64,000 nt of DNA from G963667075 sp963667075 (GCA_963667075.1 OY762938.1:1302001-1366000); one strand, 5' to 3'; numbered from the stretch's first letter, positions 35,600-46,746 are shown. The notes: generated by a model from the letters alone, not told the origin. Numbers and translations: made by a program.

Positions 35600-35930
35600 C
35601 CCACGCCCCACCTGATAGTGTCTAGTTATCAGGAATTGGTGTGTAACTACTGACTGCTATTAAGCAGCGAGGGCTTCCTCACGGAAGTCATCATTCGCTA
35701 CGACAAAGTTATCATTGGCATTTAATAGCCTTGGCCCAATAACAGCGGATACCATACCGGATACAGACTTTATCTTTATTACGCGTGTCGATCCTATTTC
35801 GGCCCCGCCAGAATTCACATTGTAATTCACATTGTTTTGTTATGAACTCTGGTGGAGCCGCCGGGTACCGCCCCCGGGTCCACAACGCCTATTCCATAGA
35901 GCGTTTAGCATCTTAGCTGCAAAAGCAGCA
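35600..35930 (-). ncRNA. ssrA: tmRNA, circularly permuted two-piece form
   Basis: Read on the minus strand, the acceptor piece comes first and ends CGGCTCCACCA at 35850. A short spacer follows, then the coding piece begins GGGGCCG at 35806, pairing with CGGCTCC of the acceptor, and continues with the conserved AATAGGATCGACACG. The tag frame starts at GCC 35719 and ends at TAA 35660, encoding ANDNFVVANDDFREEALAA. A 7-bp hairpin (CCTGATA/TATCAGG) follows the stop. This permuted order is the alphaproteobacterial form. tmRNA frees stalled ribosomes and tags the product for proteolysis. The 3' end of the coding piece is approximate. Confidence 0.93.
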
Positions 35931-35936
35931 CTAACC

Positions 35937-35965
35937 ATTATAGGGATAGTAAACGAAAACGTCAA
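35937..35965 (-). promoter_or_regulatory. Strong promoter of ssrA
   Basis: On the minus strand TTGACG (35965-35960) is followed after exactly 17 bases by a perfect TATAAT (35942-35937). This would start the tmRNA precursor near 35930, just before the acceptor piece. Confidence 0.75.
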
Positions 35966-35997
35966 ATAGAGCTTTGTATGTTCTGATATTTTCAGAT

Positions 35998-36849
35998 CTA
36001 TACGGCAAATGGATATTTTATGGGGTCGTGATGCTCATAGCCTGTGACGTGAAAGTCATCAGTTGTCACCCATGTTTCGACATCCTCGAGTGTCTTGATG
36101 TTTTCGTTGATGTGGAATTGCGGTGACGGGAAGGGCTTTCTTTTAAGCTGTATGTCTTTCATAAGGTCTAGCTGGTCTTCATAAATATGGGCATTTACGA
36201 TTTTGTGATAGGCCATGCCGGGTTTTGTGCCTGTGATCTGTGCCATAAGTTTCAGGAAAAAGAAAACTTGTACCATATTGAAGTTCAGACCGAGCGGTAC
36301 ATCGCAGGATCGCTGATATGATGTAAGATGCAGGGTGTCGCCGGTGAGGGAGAATGTATGGGTATGCATACAAGGGCGCAGGCAGCCCATATGAAACTCA
36401 CCGGGATTGTAAAAACCAAAAATCTCGCCGCGGTCGTCAAGGCCGGCAGAGAGATGATCAACAATGGTGCGCAGTTGATCGACATGTCCGCCATCAGGCT
36501 TTTGCCATCGGCGTCCCTGTACGCCGTAGACACGGCCCATATCATCTTCGCCTTTGCGGTGCGGATTGTTCAGCCAGTCCTGATTCTCATTCGCATTGGC
36601 ATCCCATGTTTTAGCGCCAAGAGCGCGGAAATCAGCGGCATTATCAAATCCTCTGATATAGCCAAGGAACTCTGCGACAGCCGCCTTCCAAAAGCTTTTT
36701 CTTGTGGTGATCAGAGGAAATTCATTCGCGCCTACATCGTATTGCAGGTCGGCATTAATGACGACAAGTGTACGTTTGCCTGTCCTTTTGTTTTCAACCC
36801 ACTTACCTTCATCGACAATTCTTTTGCACAGATCTAGATATTGCTTCAT
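35998..36849 (-). CDS. thyA: Thymidylate synthase
   Basis: Methylates dUMP to dTMP with methylenetetrahydrofolate. The 283-residue ThyA-type protein shows the catalytic Cys in [11 protein letters not shown], the phosphate-binding [16 protein letters not shown] and the C-terminal [18 protein letters not shown]. The dihydrofolate it produces is recycled by FolA, encoded divergently 81 bp away. Confidence 0.96.
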   Translation of the reverse strand: MKQYLDLCKRIVDEGKWVENKRTGKRTLVVINADLQYDVGANEFPLITTRKSFWKAAVAEFLGYIRGFDNAADFRALGAKTWDANANENQDWLNNPHRKGEDDMGRVYGVQGRRWQKPDGGHVDQLRTIVDHLSAGLDDRGEIFGFYNPGEFHMGCLRPCMHTHTFSLTGDTLHLTSYQRSCDVPLGLNFNMVQVFFFLKLMAQITGTKPGMAYHKIVNAHIYEDQLDLMKDIQLKRKPFPSPQFHINENIKTLEDVETWVTTDDFHVTGYEHHDPIKYPFAV

Positions 36850-36930
36850 AACACCCCGGCTTGTTTATCATGGCTCTGTAAAATATAGTCGCTTAAGGGG
36901 CTACAAACAATTTTTTTAAGATGAGGGATC

Positions 36931-37449
36931 ATGAAAGAAGGGGTAAAAGTCTGTGCTATTGTTGCTATGGCACCGGATCATGCTATTGGTAAGGGGAACA
37001 AGCTGCTCTGGCATATTCCTGAAGATTTGAAATATTTCAAGCGCGTTACCATGGGAAAGCCTGTGATTATGGGGCGGAAAACGTGGGAGTCAATCGTGGC
37101 GCATCTCGGCAAAGGCCTGCCTGGCCGCGATAATATTGTGATTAGCCGCTCTGGTTTTGATGCGAAAGAGGCGGCTGTCGTGCATGGAAGTCCGGCAGAG
37201 GCTATCGACTTTGCCGTTAAATGCGCGAAAGAGAAGGGGCTGGACGAAGTTTTTGTTATTGGTGGCGCGCAAATATACGAAAAATGCCTGCCTCATGTGG
37301 ACCGCCTTTATCTGACGCTCGTTGAGGGTGATTATGAGGCTGATGCTTATTTCCCCGATGTTGATTTTTCAACATGGAAAGAAATCTCTGTAGAACATCA
37401 TCAGGGCAGGCCATCTTTTAAGTTTATTGTTCTTGATGCTGCGCCTTAA
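36931..37449 (+). CDS. folA: Dihydrofolate reductase
   Basis: A 172-residue type I DHFR. The sequence shows IVAMAPDHAIGKGNKLLWHIPED with the Met20 loop, the substrate Asp/Glu region PEDLKYFK, VIMGRKTWES and the NADPH-binding EVFVIGGAQIYE. It restores tetrahydrofolate after the ThyA reaction; thyA lies head to head with it. GAGG precedes the ATG closely. Confidence 0.95.
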   Translation: MKEGVKVCAIVAMAPDHAIGKGNKLLWHIPEDLKYFKRVTMGKPVIMGRKTWESIVAHLGKGLPGRDNIVISRSGFDAKEAAVVHGSPAEAIDFAVKCAKEKGLDEVFVIGGAQIYEKCLPHVDRLYLTLVEGDYEADAYFPDVDFSTWKEISVEHHQGRPSFKFIVLDAAP

Positions 37450-37501
37450 AAAATGGTTATTGATTGTGCTACATTTTTATCTTTACTTTTTTAAATAGTA
37501 A

Positions 37502-39055
<1,554 letters not shown>

Positions 39056-39083
39056 TTAATTTGACATAAGTAATTTCTTTATG

Positions 39084-39124
39084 ATACCCTCCCTCAAATT
39101 TTTTACGATAGAGGGTATTATTTT
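39084..39124 (+). terminator. Candidate terminator of guaB
   Basis: ATACCCTC (39084-39091) and GAGGGTAT (39111-39118) form a perfect 8-bp stem with a long AT-rich loop, followed by TATTTTA. It sits just before the ATG of the next gene, so it may also affect that gene's expression. A TTGACA lies at 39061-39066 without a well-spaced -10. Confidence 0.5.
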
Positions 39125-39685
39125 ATGAAAGTTGGCATTTTATCTAACTTAGTTCTTACTTTTGCATTATGTGCTAATGCCTGGGCTACTGATTTGTGCA
39201 GCAAAAATCCGGATGATCCTATGATTGGCAAACGTTCTGAAACACCTCAAGATGTTTTTGATGTCAGAGTGCCGGGGCATCCTAAAGGACAGGCTGATGT
39301 TTGCACTGTCAAAGGAAACGAACTAAAATCAGGAAAACACTACAGTTTTGACGGGCTTGTGATCGTTGATGGCGATACCCCTGAACACGTCACATTCGAT
39401 ATTGAGGGAAAATTCTTTAGTACAGGGGATCTAAACAAATACGTTGGTATGCTCGTTTATTCGGAAAGCAAAAAATTCCCTTACGACAAAGATCCTGCCG
39501 TGACTGTTGCCGGAAAAGTTCACGATGGCGTTACCATTATTTCAGTTAATAAAGGTACTCACATCAATGCTATTGCAGAAGGGGCCAAAGTAACCCTTAC
39601 AACAAGAGGAGATAACGCTGACCATACTTTTGGAAAAAAAGATTCCTCAACACTGTATATAGCCCCGTTACTTCCGAAACCTTAG
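39125..39685 (+). CDS. Exported protein of unknown function, 186 aa
   Basis: The signal peptide (LSNLVLTFALCANAWA) is probably cut after WAT or ANA. The mature part of about 165 residues has two Cys near its start and is predicted mostly beta: repeated short strands such as HYSFDGLVIVDGD, VTFDIEGKFF and VTIISVNKGTHI. Likely periplasmic. No family is recognised. It is convergent with the flavin oxidoreductase gene, the two stop codons overlapping by 4 bp. Confidence 0.65.
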   Translation: MKVGILSNLVLTFALCANAWATDLCSKNPDDPMIGKRSETPQDVFDVRVPGHPKGQADVCTVKGNELKSGKHYSFDGLVIVDGDTPEHVTFDIEGKFFSTGDLNKYVGMLVYSESKKFPYDKDPAVTVAGKVHDGVTIISVNKGTHINAIAEGAKVTLTTRGDNADHTFGKKDSSTLYIAPLLPKP

Positions 39686-40764
39686 GCTAATTTCGGATAA
39701 TCCGTATAGCCTTTTGGTCCGTCTGCGTAGAATGTTTCAAAGTCAGGCTCATTTAGTGCTGCGCCTGTTTCAAAGCGTTTCACAAGATCTGGATTGGCGA
39801 TAAAGGACATGCCGTAAGCAATGGCGTCTGCTTTTTGTGCCGCGAGGGCTTTGTTACCTGTGTCAGCATTGTATCCACCATTGCTTATCAGTGGCCCTTT
39901 AAAAGCCGCTCTGATCGCTGGCAGGATTTCGCGTCCTTGCGGATCGGCCAGCATATGGCCTGGCAGTGGCTCCATAATATGAAGATAGGCCAGCCCGAAT
40001 TTATCCAATTCTGCTGCCACATAAGGGAAAAGAGCTTCTGGGGCAGAATCCTCAATATCATTTTTAGGGTTGGTCGGAGACAGGCGAATGCCCGTTTTAT
40101 CTGCGCCAATGGCTTGTGTAACAGCCTTTACCACTTCCAAGGTAAAGCGTGCGCGGTTTTCGATAGAGCCGCCGTAGGAATCTGTGCGTTTATTCGTGCC
40201 ATCGCGCAGGAATTCATCGAGTAAATAACCGTTTGCCGCATGGATCTCAACGCCGTCAAAACCAGCATCCATGGCGCGTTTGGCAGCAGTCACGTAGTCT
40301 TGCACAATAGCCGGTATTTCACTTTCTTCTAGGGGGCGCGGTGTCTCGAGCGGCTTCTTTTCACCGCTTGGGACGCGCAGCCCCCCTTCGGCGGGAATCG
40401 CTGAAGGCGCAACAGGCAAAGCGCCATCGTGAAAGTCAGAATGAGAAATTCTGCCCATATGCCAGAGCTGGAGCACTATTTTCCCACCAGCTTTATGAAC
40501 AGCGTCTGTTACTTTTTTCCAGCCTTTCATGTGTTCATCATTGTAAATAGCCGGCGCGTTAATCCAGCCATAGCCTTGTGTTGAAATCGCGGTCGCTTCG
40601 GCGACAATCAGACCGGCTGAGGCGCGCTGCGTATAATATTCAACCATCAGATCGCCGGGGATAGCCCCGTCTTCTGCACGTCCTCTGGTGAGCGGGGCCA
40701 TTACAATGCGGTTTGTACATTCAATGCTACCGAAAGAAATTGGATCAAAAAGAGTTGGGCACAT
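39682..40764 (-). CDS. Old-yellow-enzyme family NADH:flavin oxidoreductase
   Basis: A 360-residue FMN barrel. Visible are the N-terminal NRIVMAPLTRGRAEDGAIP, QLWHMGRISH and the substrate-binding VEIHAANGYLLDEFLRDGTN with its His/Asn pair. NGGYN and AIAYGMSFIANPDLVKR near the C-terminus bind the FMN phosphate. Relatives (NemA, xenobiotic reductases) reduce activated alkenes, nitroesters and N-ethylmaleimide with NAD(P)H. The true substrate is unknown. It is a single-gene unit divergent from rsmB. Confidence 0.9.
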   Translation of the reverse strand: MCPTLFDPISFGSIECTNRIVMAPLTRGRAEDGAIPGDLMVEYYTQRASAGLIVAEATAISTQGYGWINAPAIYNDEHMKGWKKVTDAVHKAGGKIVLQLWHMGRISHSDFHDGALPVAPSAIPAEGGLRVPSGEKKPLETPRPLEESEIPAIVQDYVTAAKRAMDAGFDGVEIHAANGYLLDEFLRDGTNKRTDSYGGSIENRARFTLEVVKAVTQAIGADKTGIRLSPTNPKNDIEDSAPEALFPYVAAELDKFGLAYLHIMEPLPGHMLADPQGREILPAIRAAFKGPLISNGGYNADTGNKALAAQKADAIAYGMSFIANPDLVKRFETGAALNEPDFETFYADGPKGYTDYPKLA

Positions 40765-40838
40765 GGCGTTTCTCCTGCTACAAGGAAGGGTTTCTTAAAA
40801 TAGGACAATGATATAATTTTATAATCAGAGGTTAATAT

Positions 40839-42140
40839 ATGACACCAGGCGCACGAATCAAGGCCGTGATTGAAATAATGGAGACGTTTGCGGTTTCTCC
40901 TGTTCCGATGGATGCAACCATTGGCGACTTTATGCGGAATCGGCGTTATATCGGTTCCAAAGATCGCCGGAATATTGTGGAGCGGCTATACAATATTACG
41001 CGTCATCATGCCCGAATTGGCTGGCTTATGGCACAGGCCGGGCTGGAGGATACGCCGTTTAACCGTGTTTTGACATGGTTGATCTGGGGAGAGAAGAAGT
41101 CTCGAGAAGAGCTTGATCTCTTGTTTGACGGGTCGAAATATAGTGCAAGAGCTTTAACAGAAAAAGAACGTGCGCTTTCCTTTGATGATAAGGACATGCC
41201 GGAAGCTGTCCGGGTTGAATGTCCGCCGGCCTATGAAGAGCAACTCCGCAGCCTTTATGGCGATGATTTTGTTGCTGAAATGAAAGCGATGCTACAACCG
41301 GCTACGCTGGATATTCGTGTCAATGTGCATTTAAAGGATGTCGAAACGGTCAAAGATGTTTTAGCCAAGGATAAGGTCGTTACAGAGCTTACGCCTTATT
41401 CTCCATGGGGCTTGCGCACAAAAGGCAAAGTTTTTCTTTCTAAAACGAAGGCCTTTGTTAAAGGCTGGATTGATATTCAGGACGAAGGCTCCCAATTAAT
41501 TGCGGCGGCCTGTCATGCGCAGCCGGGCCAGCAAGTGCTGGATTATTGTGCTGGCGGCGGCGGAAAAACACTGGCCCTTGCCAATGCCATGAACAACAAA
41601 GGCCGTATTGTGGCGATGGATACGGAAGAGTCGCGCTTGAAAAAAGCGCGGCCCCGTTTTCGCCGGTCGCATGTGCATGACATTATAGAAGTCCGGCCTT
41701 TGTCTGACACCCGTCATAGAAAATGGCTCCGTCGTCAGAAAGGCACGTTTGATGCGGTGCTGCTGGATGTGCCTTGTTCGGGGAGCGGTACGTGGCGAAG
41801 AAATCCTGACACACGCTGGCGGACGTTTGGCCCTTCGCTGGAAGATCTTGTGCCGGTGCAGGCGGAGATTCTTGATAAAGTCGCCCATACGGTAAAACCG
41901 GGTGGTCGGCTCGTTTATGCAACCTGTTCTGTACTAGCACAGGAAAATGAGCAGCAGATAGAGGCGTTTCTTGCTCGGAATAATGACTATGTGCTGGAGC
42001 CTCTGGAAAAAACATGGCCCGAAGGTCTGAAATGCCCTTGTGTGGGAAGTTATATGCGTCTAAGCCCGCGTCAGCATGGCACGGACGGCTTTTTTGCTGC
42101 GGTGCTTATAAGAAAACCAAAAGAAAGTGAAGAAGAATGA
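40839..42140 (+). CDS. rsmB: RsmB/NOP-family rRNA (cytosine-C5) methyltransferase
   Basis: A 433-residue protein with an N-terminal NusB-like helical part (about 1-90, RRYIGSKDRRNIVERLYN) and the m5C methyltransferase core. SAM binding is at VLDYCAGGGGKTLALA; the two functional cysteines are in DVPCSGSGTWRRNPD and YATCSVLAQENE. It probably methylates 16S rRNA C967. AGAGG precedes the ATG. Its stop overlaps the M16 peptidase start as ATGA. Confidence 0.9.
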   Translation: MTPGARIKAVIEIMETFAVSPVPMDATIGDFMRNRRYIGSKDRRNIVERLYNITRHHARIGWLMAQAGLEDTPFNRVLTWLIWGEKKSREELDLLFDGSKYSARALTEKERALSFDDKDMPEAVRVECPPAYEEQLRSLYGDDFVAEMKAMLQPATLDIRVNVHLKDVETVKDVLAKDKVVTELTPYSPWGLRTKGKVFLSKTKAFVKGWIDIQDEGSQLIAAACHAQPGQQVLDYCAGGGGKTLALANAMNNKGRIVAMDTEESRLKKARPRFRRSHVHDIIEVRPLSDTRHRKWLRRQKGTFDAVLLDVPCSGSGTWRRNPDTRWRTFGPSLEDLVPVQAEILDKVAHTVKPGGRLVYATCSVLAQENEQQIEAFLARNNDYVLEPLEKTWPEGLKCPCVGSYMRLSPRQHGTDGFFAAVLIRKPKESEEE

Positions 42141-43396
42141 GTATTGAATTAACAAAACTCGATAATGGTATTCATGTTGTTACGGATGTTGTGCCGACGG
42201 TAGAGTCTGTTGCGCTTGGTGTCTGGGCCTCTGTGGGGGCGCGCAATGAATGCCCTGCTGAAAATGGCGTAGCACATATGGTAGAGCATATGCTTTTTAA
42301 AGGGACACCATCTCGCACCCACACGGACATTGCAGAAAGCATTGAAAATGTGGGGGGGTATATGAACGCCTATACAGGGCGTGAAACCACCGGTTACTAT
42401 GCGCATATGCTCAAAGAAGACGCAAATCTCGCGCTTGAGGTGCTCTCTGATATGGTGCAGCATTCTACTATGGATGAAGACGAGTTATCCAAAGAGCGCG
42501 GTGTGGTCATTCAAGAGATCGGTATGTATGAGGATACGCCTGATGAGCTTGTGTTTGACGTGTTTCAGGAGACCGCTTACCCGGGACAAGCGGTTGGTGC
42601 GCCAATCCTTGGGACAGTTGATATTATTCAGGATATGCCGCAAAAAACGCTTTTAAATTATGTGCAGCAATTTTACACTGGGCAGAACCTTTATATATCA
42701 GGGGCTGGCAATATTGTGCACGATGATTTTGCACAAAAAGTTGACGCACTCTTTACAAGTTTACCGAAAGATCAGGAGAGTAAACTTGTGCCTGCGGTAT
42801 ATAAGGGTGGCGATTTTCGTGACCAGAAAGAGCTGGAGCAGCTCCACGTCATTCTCGGTTTTAATGGACTGAGTAAAAAAGACCCTGATTTCTTCGCACA
42901 AAAAGCTCTTTCCACTATATTAAGCGGTGGTAGTGCGTCTCGTCTGACACAGGAAATTCGTGAAAAGCGGGGGCTTGTCTATTCTATCTACGGTTTTTCT
43001 TCTTCCTTTATGGATGATGGTGTTTACGGCATTTATGCCGGCACAGGCCCGAACAGGGTAAAAGAACTGATGCCTGTGATGTGCGATGAAATCCTGAACA
43101 TTCAGGAAAATATTACGGATGAAGAGCTTTCTCGTGCCAAGGCAAAAATGAAGGCGTCTATGCTCAAAGGGCAGGAATCCATGGTTCGCCGTATGGATTC
43201 ACAGGTAAAACATTTCATGACGCATGGCGCGCTTATTGATACGGATGCTTTGGCACAAAAAATTGACGCACTGCAAAAAGAAGATCTGCTTCGTGTGGCC
43301 AAGCGCATTTTTTCAAGCAAGCCCACTTTATCCGCTTTGGGCGATCTGTCTCATCTGGAATCTTATGAGAAAATAAAAGAAAGACTTGCGGCATGA
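42137..43396 (+). CDS. M16-family zinc peptidase (processing-peptidase-like)
   Basis: A 419-residue peptidase with the inverted zinc motif HMVEHMLFKGT (HxxEH) near residue 48 and the downstream Glu in ERGVVIQEIGMYED. The C-terminal half has the usual RGLVYSIYGF strand. It is the alphaproteobacterial relative of the mitochondrial processing peptidase beta subunit. No signal peptide is seen, so it should act in the cytoplasm. It is coupled at both ends: ATGA with rsmB and a 4-bp overlap with trhP. Confidence 0.92.
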   Translation: MSIELTKLDNGIHVVTDVVPTVESVALGVWASVGARNECPAENGVAHMVEHMLFKGTPSRTHTDIAESIENVGGYMNAYTGRETTGYYAHMLKEDANLALEVLSDMVQHSTMDEDELSKERGVVIQEIGMYEDTPDELVFDVFQETAYPGQAVGAPILGTVDIIQDMPQKTLLNYVQQFYTGQNLYISGAGNIVHDDFAQKVDALFTSLPKDQESKLVPAVYKGGDFRDQKELEQLHVILGFNGLSKKDPDFFAQKALSTILSGGSASRLTQEIREKRGLVYSIYGFSSSFMDDGVYGIYAGTGPNRVKELMPVMCDEILNIQENITDEELSRAKAKMKASMLKGQESMVRRMDSQVKHFMTHGALIDTDALAQKIDALQKEDLLRVAKRIFSSKPTLSALGDLSHLESYEKIKERLAA

Positions 43397-45021
43397 GACG
43401 CTCTGAACTTCTCATGCCGGCGGGGTCGCTGGAAAAGCTTAAGATGGCGGTGCTTTACGGGGCGGATGCAATTTATATGGGCACGCCTGATATGTCGCTC
43501 CGTACCAAATCAAAAATGACATTGGATGATGTGGTGGAAGGGATTGCCTTTGCGCATGAGCATGGCAAGCGTGTGTATCTTACGCTTAATCTTTTTGCAC
43601 ATAATAAGGATATCCCAAAACTGCCGGACTATCTGGAAATACTCAAAAAAGTGAAACCGGATGGGGTGATTGTGGCAGATCCCGGCGTTTTTTCCTATGT
43701 CAGGGAACATGCACCAGAGCTGCCCTTACATGTGTCAACGCAAGCCAATATTACATCGTGGCTCAGTGTGCAGCATTGGGAAAGACAAGGGGCTGAACTG
43801 GTGGTGCTGGCACGCGAAGTAACATTCAACGAACTCGAAGAAATTCGTGAAAAATGCCCGGATATCAGGCTGGAGAGCTTTGTGCACGGGGCCATGTGCA
43901 TGACCTATTCAGGGCGGTGTCTCTTGTCCAACTTTATGGCGGAACGCGGAGCCAATCAGGGCAATTGCGCCAATTCCTGCCGTTGGCATTACACCGTTCA
44001 TCTCAAGCTCAAAGACGGTAGTTTAAAAGAGCTGGAGATCAATGAAGATAATCAGGATCTCTTTGAATTTTTATTGCAGGAAGAATACAGGCCGGGCGAT
44101 TTTCTACCGATCGAAGAAGATGAGCACGGTTCTTATATTCTGAACGCCAAAGATTTGTGTCTGATGCCAAAGCTTAATGATTTGCTGCGTATTGGTGTGG
44201 ATTCCTTAAAAGTAGAGGGGCGCGGTAAAAGCCTTTACTATGTGGCGACGGTTGCCCGCACCTATCGCATGGCGATTGATGATTATTATGCCGATCCTGA
44301 GAACTGGTCGCCAAAAGCCTATATGAAAGAGCTGGAAACCGTTCATAACAGAGGTTTTTCACTCGCCTTTCATGACGGCCGCCTGACAAATTACGCGCAT
44401 AATTATGACGATACGCATTCTCTGGCAGAATGGGAATTTGCCGGTATGGTTTCGGATATTACTGAAGATGCGTTTTTTGTTGATGTGAAGAACCGCCTGC
44501 TCGCAGGCGATGTGCTGGAATTCTTGCCGCCGAACGCCAGAGAGACAGTGCGTATTCGCCTGTATGAATTTGAAGATGCGCGCTCTGGCAAAATGCTTGA
44601 TAAAGCGCATTCCAATACGACGCCGACGATCCGTATTCCTTTCTCGCTTTTCGATCATGAGGATACGCAGTGGCTTAAGGATAACATCCCGCTCATGACC
44701 GTTTTGCGCAAAGAAAAACCCATGACGGAAGCCGAATGGGCACGGCTCAACCTTGACCGGACAAGTACGCGTCTCGAACAGGGCACAGGGCGCGAAACCG
44801 CTTATGAGGAACATAGAAGCGCACTTGTTAAAGCCCTTGCGGACAACCTGATGGCACGCACGCCGCGTTCTCCACGGCTTGGGATTGAGGGCTGCTGCGG
44901 CAAAGGATGTAACGGCTGCCATATATTCTGGCACGACCCCGCATACGAAAAAGCCAGAGAAATCCTGGCAAAGAAAAAACACGGCGAAATGTTTGATCGC
45001 AACATGCGGGACGTGGAGTAG
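43393..45021 (+). CDS. trhP: U32-family tRNA hydroxylation protein TrhP (YegQ)
   Basis: Takes part in prephenate-dependent 5-hydroxylation of U34 in tRNAs. The 542-residue protein opens ELLMPAGSLEKLKMAVLYGADA. The U32 cysteines are in VHGAMCMTYSGRCLLSN and GNCANSCRWHY, and the central KVEGRGKSLYYVA is present. The C-terminal extension ends in a Cys cluster (CCGKGCNGCHIF) absent from the roughly 450-residue E. coli YegQ as I recall it; it might bind metal. Last of three overlapping genes, followed by a strong terminator. Confidence 0.88.
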   Translation: MRRSELLMPAGSLEKLKMAVLYGADAIYMGTPDMSLRTKSKMTLDDVVEGIAFAHEHGKRVYLTLNLFAHNKDIPKLPDYLEILKKVKPDGVIVADPGVFSYVREHAPELPLHVSTQANITSWLSVQHWERQGAELVVLAREVTFNELEEIREKCPDIRLESFVHGAMCMTYSGRCLLSNFMAERGANQGNCANSCRWHYTVHLKLKDGSLKELEINEDNQDLFEFLLQEEYRPGDFLPIEEDEHGSYILNAKDLCLMPKLNDLLRIGVDSLKVEGRGKSLYYVATVARTYRMAIDDYYADPENWSPKAYMKELETVHNRGFSLAFHDGRLTNYAHNYDDTHSLAEWEFAGMVSDITEDAFFVDVKNRLLAGDVLEFLPPNARETVRIRLYEFEDARSGKMLDKAHSNTTPTIRIPFSLFDHEDTQWLKDNIPLMTVLRKEKPMTEAEWARLNLDRTSTRLEQGTGRETAYEEHRSALVKALADNLMARTPRSPRLGIEGCCGKGCNGCHIFWHDPAYEKAREILAKKKHGEMFDRNMRDVE

Positions 45022-45055
45022 AAGACCGGCGTTACGGGTTACTTTTTAACGATAA

Positions 45056-45089
45056 CCCCCGTGTCTGGAACGGGGGCTCGCTTTTTTTT
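45056..45089 (+). terminator. Intrinsic terminator after trhP
   Basis: CCCCCGT (45056-45062) and ACGGGGG (45070-45076) form a GC-rich 7-bp stem followed by CTCGC and eight T. It ends the rsmB-M16-trhP unit and lies against the 3' end of the convergent gene. Confidence 0.85.
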
Positions 45090-45091
45090 GA

Positions 45092-45913
45092 TTAATTGTG
45101 ATTAAAAGCTAACGCGACGACAATCGCGGATTGCTTAGAGCCATTTTTTTCTTCCCAACCAGAAGCACAACTTGGGAAATTTATGCTTTTTGCATTGGCC
45201 GGATGATCCGGATTTTCATTGGCGGCCCAGACTTTGTGTTCGGCCTCACCAGAAAATATTTCTTTAAGGAACGGTGCGCCCCGCTCGGCAAGCTCATCTC
45301 TTCGAGGATAGAGGTGATCCATAATAATCTCTTCTGTTGCCATGAAGAGGCCAGTTGTTACTTGTCCTTTATAAGAACGAGCATATGACGCATCCTGTTG
45401 AATGTTATAGCAACACAGAGTCTCGTAAGAATCTTCACTAAGGTGATGATTCCAAAAAGCTATTCCGTTAACACCGGGATATCCGTTGATATCGCAAATT
45501 CTTTGCATGCTGTCCGTCCATGTGCCTGGCCCTTTACCGTCAATATTGGCCAAGTCTTGCGGCACAAGCAGTAACATAGCGGTTTCGCTATCATCCAAAT
45601 CAAGATTTTTCATGATCGGATTTATAGTATTAACCTGAATAGGACCCACACGGATAAAAGCGGAATCTGGTACGTTTTCATCAACGGGTTCGTTAGCTTC
45701 GGAAAGGAGCGTGTCAAGTGCCGTGCTTGGCTTAGCCGTAATCCTATGATACACGAACGCGGATCCGTTCGAAATATCGACAACAGCAGAGCCATGTTCG
45801 ATATGAACCAGTCCTTTACCATCCGTAGATATGATCAAATCCTCAAAAGCAGGAACATCCGGAACCCGTTCACTCAGCTTATATTGCCTTTTCCATTGAT
45901 TATTTTGTGCCAT
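45092..45913 (-). CDS. Hypothetical protein, 273 aa
   Basis: Not recognised. It is a soluble protein without signal peptide, with GAAAGGA about 10 bases before its ATG. It has a beta-rich first third (DLIISTDGKGLVHIEHGSAV) and later short Cys-containing segments (ETLCCYNIQQD, NFPSCASGWEEK). The C-terminus ends in a hydrophobic strand (SAIVVALAFNHN). It stands alone, convergent with trhP and divergent from lolA. Confidence 0.6.
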   Translation of the reverse strand: MAQNNQWKRQYKLSERVPDVPAFEDLIISTDGKGLVHIEHGSAVVDISNGSAFVYHRITAKPSTALDTLLSEANEPVDENVPDSAFIRVGPIQVNTINPIMKNLDLDDSETAMLLLVPQDLANIDGKGPGTWTDSMQRICDINGYPGVNGIAFWNHHLSEDSYETLCCYNIQQDASYARSYKGQVTTGLFMATEEIIMDHLYPRRDELAERGAPFLKEIFSGEAEHKVWAANENPDHPANAKSINFPSCASGWEEKNGSKQSAIVVALAFNHN

Positions 45914-46053
45914 TACTTACACAGTCCTTTCTTAAACGCGGTTCATTAAACTTGGTGTTATGGATATTTTATTACGAAAAAAAGTCAAGTGTTTTCGTTA
46001 TTGTTTTATAATCTTGCTTTCCCTTTTTCCTTTTTTACCTATATAAGGGGCGT

Positions 46054-46668
46054 ATGAGATATTTTTTGACAATTATTCTGACTCTTTTCTGTGTGTGTGC
46101 AACGCCTGCACTCGCGGCAGAGCTACCGGATGAGGCACAGCAGGCGGAGGCGTATCTCAGAGGATTGACAACAGCCAAGGCACGCTTTATGCAGACATCG
46201 CCTGATGGTGCTCAGCTTTTTGGTACATTTTATCTCAGTCGTCCCGGGCGTTTGCGTTTTGAGTATGATCCCCCGATTAAAGACTTTGTAGTCGCGGACG
46301 GGTTCTTTATTTATTTCTATGATGCTGAACTGGATGAGCAGAGCAATGCGCCTATAGGGCAGACACTGGCTGATTTTCTTCTTCGTGAGGATCTGCGTTT
46401 GAGTGGTGATATTACGGTTAAGAGCGTTAGCCGGGGCGGGCGGACGCTTCAGATTGAGCTTGTGCAAACCGAAGACCCAGAGTCCGGTTCTCTTGTACTT
46501 GGCTTTAATGAGGAACCCTTTTTCTTGAAAAAATGGCGCGTCCTTGATCCGCAAGGGCATATCACCGAAATAGAGCTGTTTGACATGGAGCGCGATGTTT
46601 CTTTTGAAAGGAATCTCTTTGCGTACCATAAACCCGGGGATAAATCCTCCTACGACTTTAATCAGTAG
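46054..46668 (+). CDS. lolA: Outer-membrane lipoprotein carrier LolA
   Basis: Periplasmic chaperone that ferries lipoproteins to the outer membrane. The signal peptide ends ATPALAAE (cut after ALA). The 180-residue mature part fits the LolA half-barrel: KARFMQTSPDGAQLFGTFYLSRPGRLRFEYDPP, then PIGQTLADFLLRED and ITEIELFDME. Clients in this window are the two lipoproteins at 11.7-13.3 kb. A TATAAT lies at 46007-46012 with a poor -35. It is not next to ftsK, its usual alphaproteobacterial neighbour. Confidence 0.9.
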   Translation: MRYFLTIILTLFCVCATPALAAELPDEAQQAEAYLRGLTTAKARFMQTSPDGAQLFGTFYLSRPGRLRFEYDPPIKDFVVADGFFIYFYDAELDEQSNAPIGQTLADFLLREDLRLSGDITVKSVSRGGRTLQIELVQTEDPESGSLVLGFNEEPFFLKKWRVLDPQGHITEIELFDMERDVSFERNLFAYHKPGDKSSYDFNQ

Positions 46669-46746
46669 TTTTCAGCTTTTCTCCTTAATATATAGTCACG
46701 CTGTTTTTTTTATGGCCCGTTCGGGTATTAATCTTTTCATAATCAG

